Made by a program: the position numbers and the translations under genes. DNA of 20,811 nucleotides from Abditibacteriales bacterium (GTDB lineage Bacteria; Armatimonadota; Abditibacteriia; Abditibacteriales; JANWYM01), in assembly GCA_025055355.1 (NCBI GenBank), contig JANWYM010000013.1:1-20811 (forward strand). Reading direction: 5' to 3'. The first letter of the stretch is position 1; the number at the start of each line of letters is the position of its first letter. Positions 20,742 through 20,811 of the stretch are shown here, in pieces. A model generated the notes under the pieces. The model was not told the origin of the DNA, did no database searches, and saw only the letters and a program-made list of their open reading frames with translations.

Positions 20742-20794
20742 GGGCGAAGCATTTTTGGAGTCGTTTGCTGAACAACTCTAAAAATGCTTCGCCC
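20742..20794. repeat. 20-bp inverted repeat directly downstream of the promoter
   Basis: GGGCGAAGCATTTTTGGAGT at 20742-20761 pairs at 19 of 20 positions with 20775-20794 across a 13-base loop. TTATTT follows. It could be the 5' hairpin of a transcript, an attenuator-like terminator, or the palindromic end of a mobile element cut by the window edge. Confidence 0.75.
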
Positions 20795-20811
20795 TTATTT
20801 GGATGCCGTTT

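Overview
The window is bacterial, GC-rich and moderately gene-dense, with small palindromic repeats in almost every gap between genes. The gene content is a thermophilic-Armatimonadota or Fervidibacteria-like mixture: a prepilin-type H-X9-DG protein, a TPR plus CRTAC1/ASPIC-UnbV pair, an LmbE-like protein, a sugar isomerase-like TIM barrel, and a PHP-DnaE with an intact PHP site. That placement is an inference from gene style, not a phylogenetic result. Strong Shine-Dalgarno sites and sigma70-type promoters are readable in several places.

Left part (1-4480). A truncated HpcH/HpaI-type aldolase end is followed by a repeat-filled gap. Three minus-strand genes come next: a xylose-isomerase-like TIM barrel protein, prephenate dehydrogenase (tyrA) and a type I-beta DAHP synthase (aroF). 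The last two are the committed tyrosine step and the first shikimate step; a clear promoter precedes aroF. In the DAHP synthase the usual metal-binding His of the DPSH motif reads Gln. A tandem array of 74-bp hairpin units, ending in a longer palindrome, lies upstream of aroF.

Middle part (4480-10607). A small defence-like cluster on the plus strand holds an Mrr-N-type winged-helix protein, a 5'-truncated PIN (VapC) toxin remnant and a 1047-residue fusion of a phospholipase-D-type nuclease domain with an SNF2-like helicase. No methyltransferase is visible. Convergent to it are an LmbE/PIG-L-like protein whose AHPDD motif reads AHAAD, and an AI-2E-family membrane protein.

Right part (10608-20811). 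A consensus promoter drives a likely operon of a small membrane-anchored protein, a prepilin-like protein, a membrane-anchored TPR protein and an overlapping CRTAC1-type lipoprotein. A 19-bp perfect inverted repeat separates it from two convergent tandem paralogues of an unrecognised secreted family. The window closes with dnaE, which has its own extended -10 promoter and carries dispersed-repeat DNA in frame near its 3' end. At the extreme right a perfect consensus promoter points straight into a 20-bp hairpin.

The most interesting items are the PLD-SNF2 cluster with its broken toxin, the repeat-derived segment inside dnaE, the promoter-hairpin unit at the right edge, the 74-bp hairpin array, the secreted paralogue pair, and the active-site substitutions in the DAHP synthase and the PIG-L-like protein.
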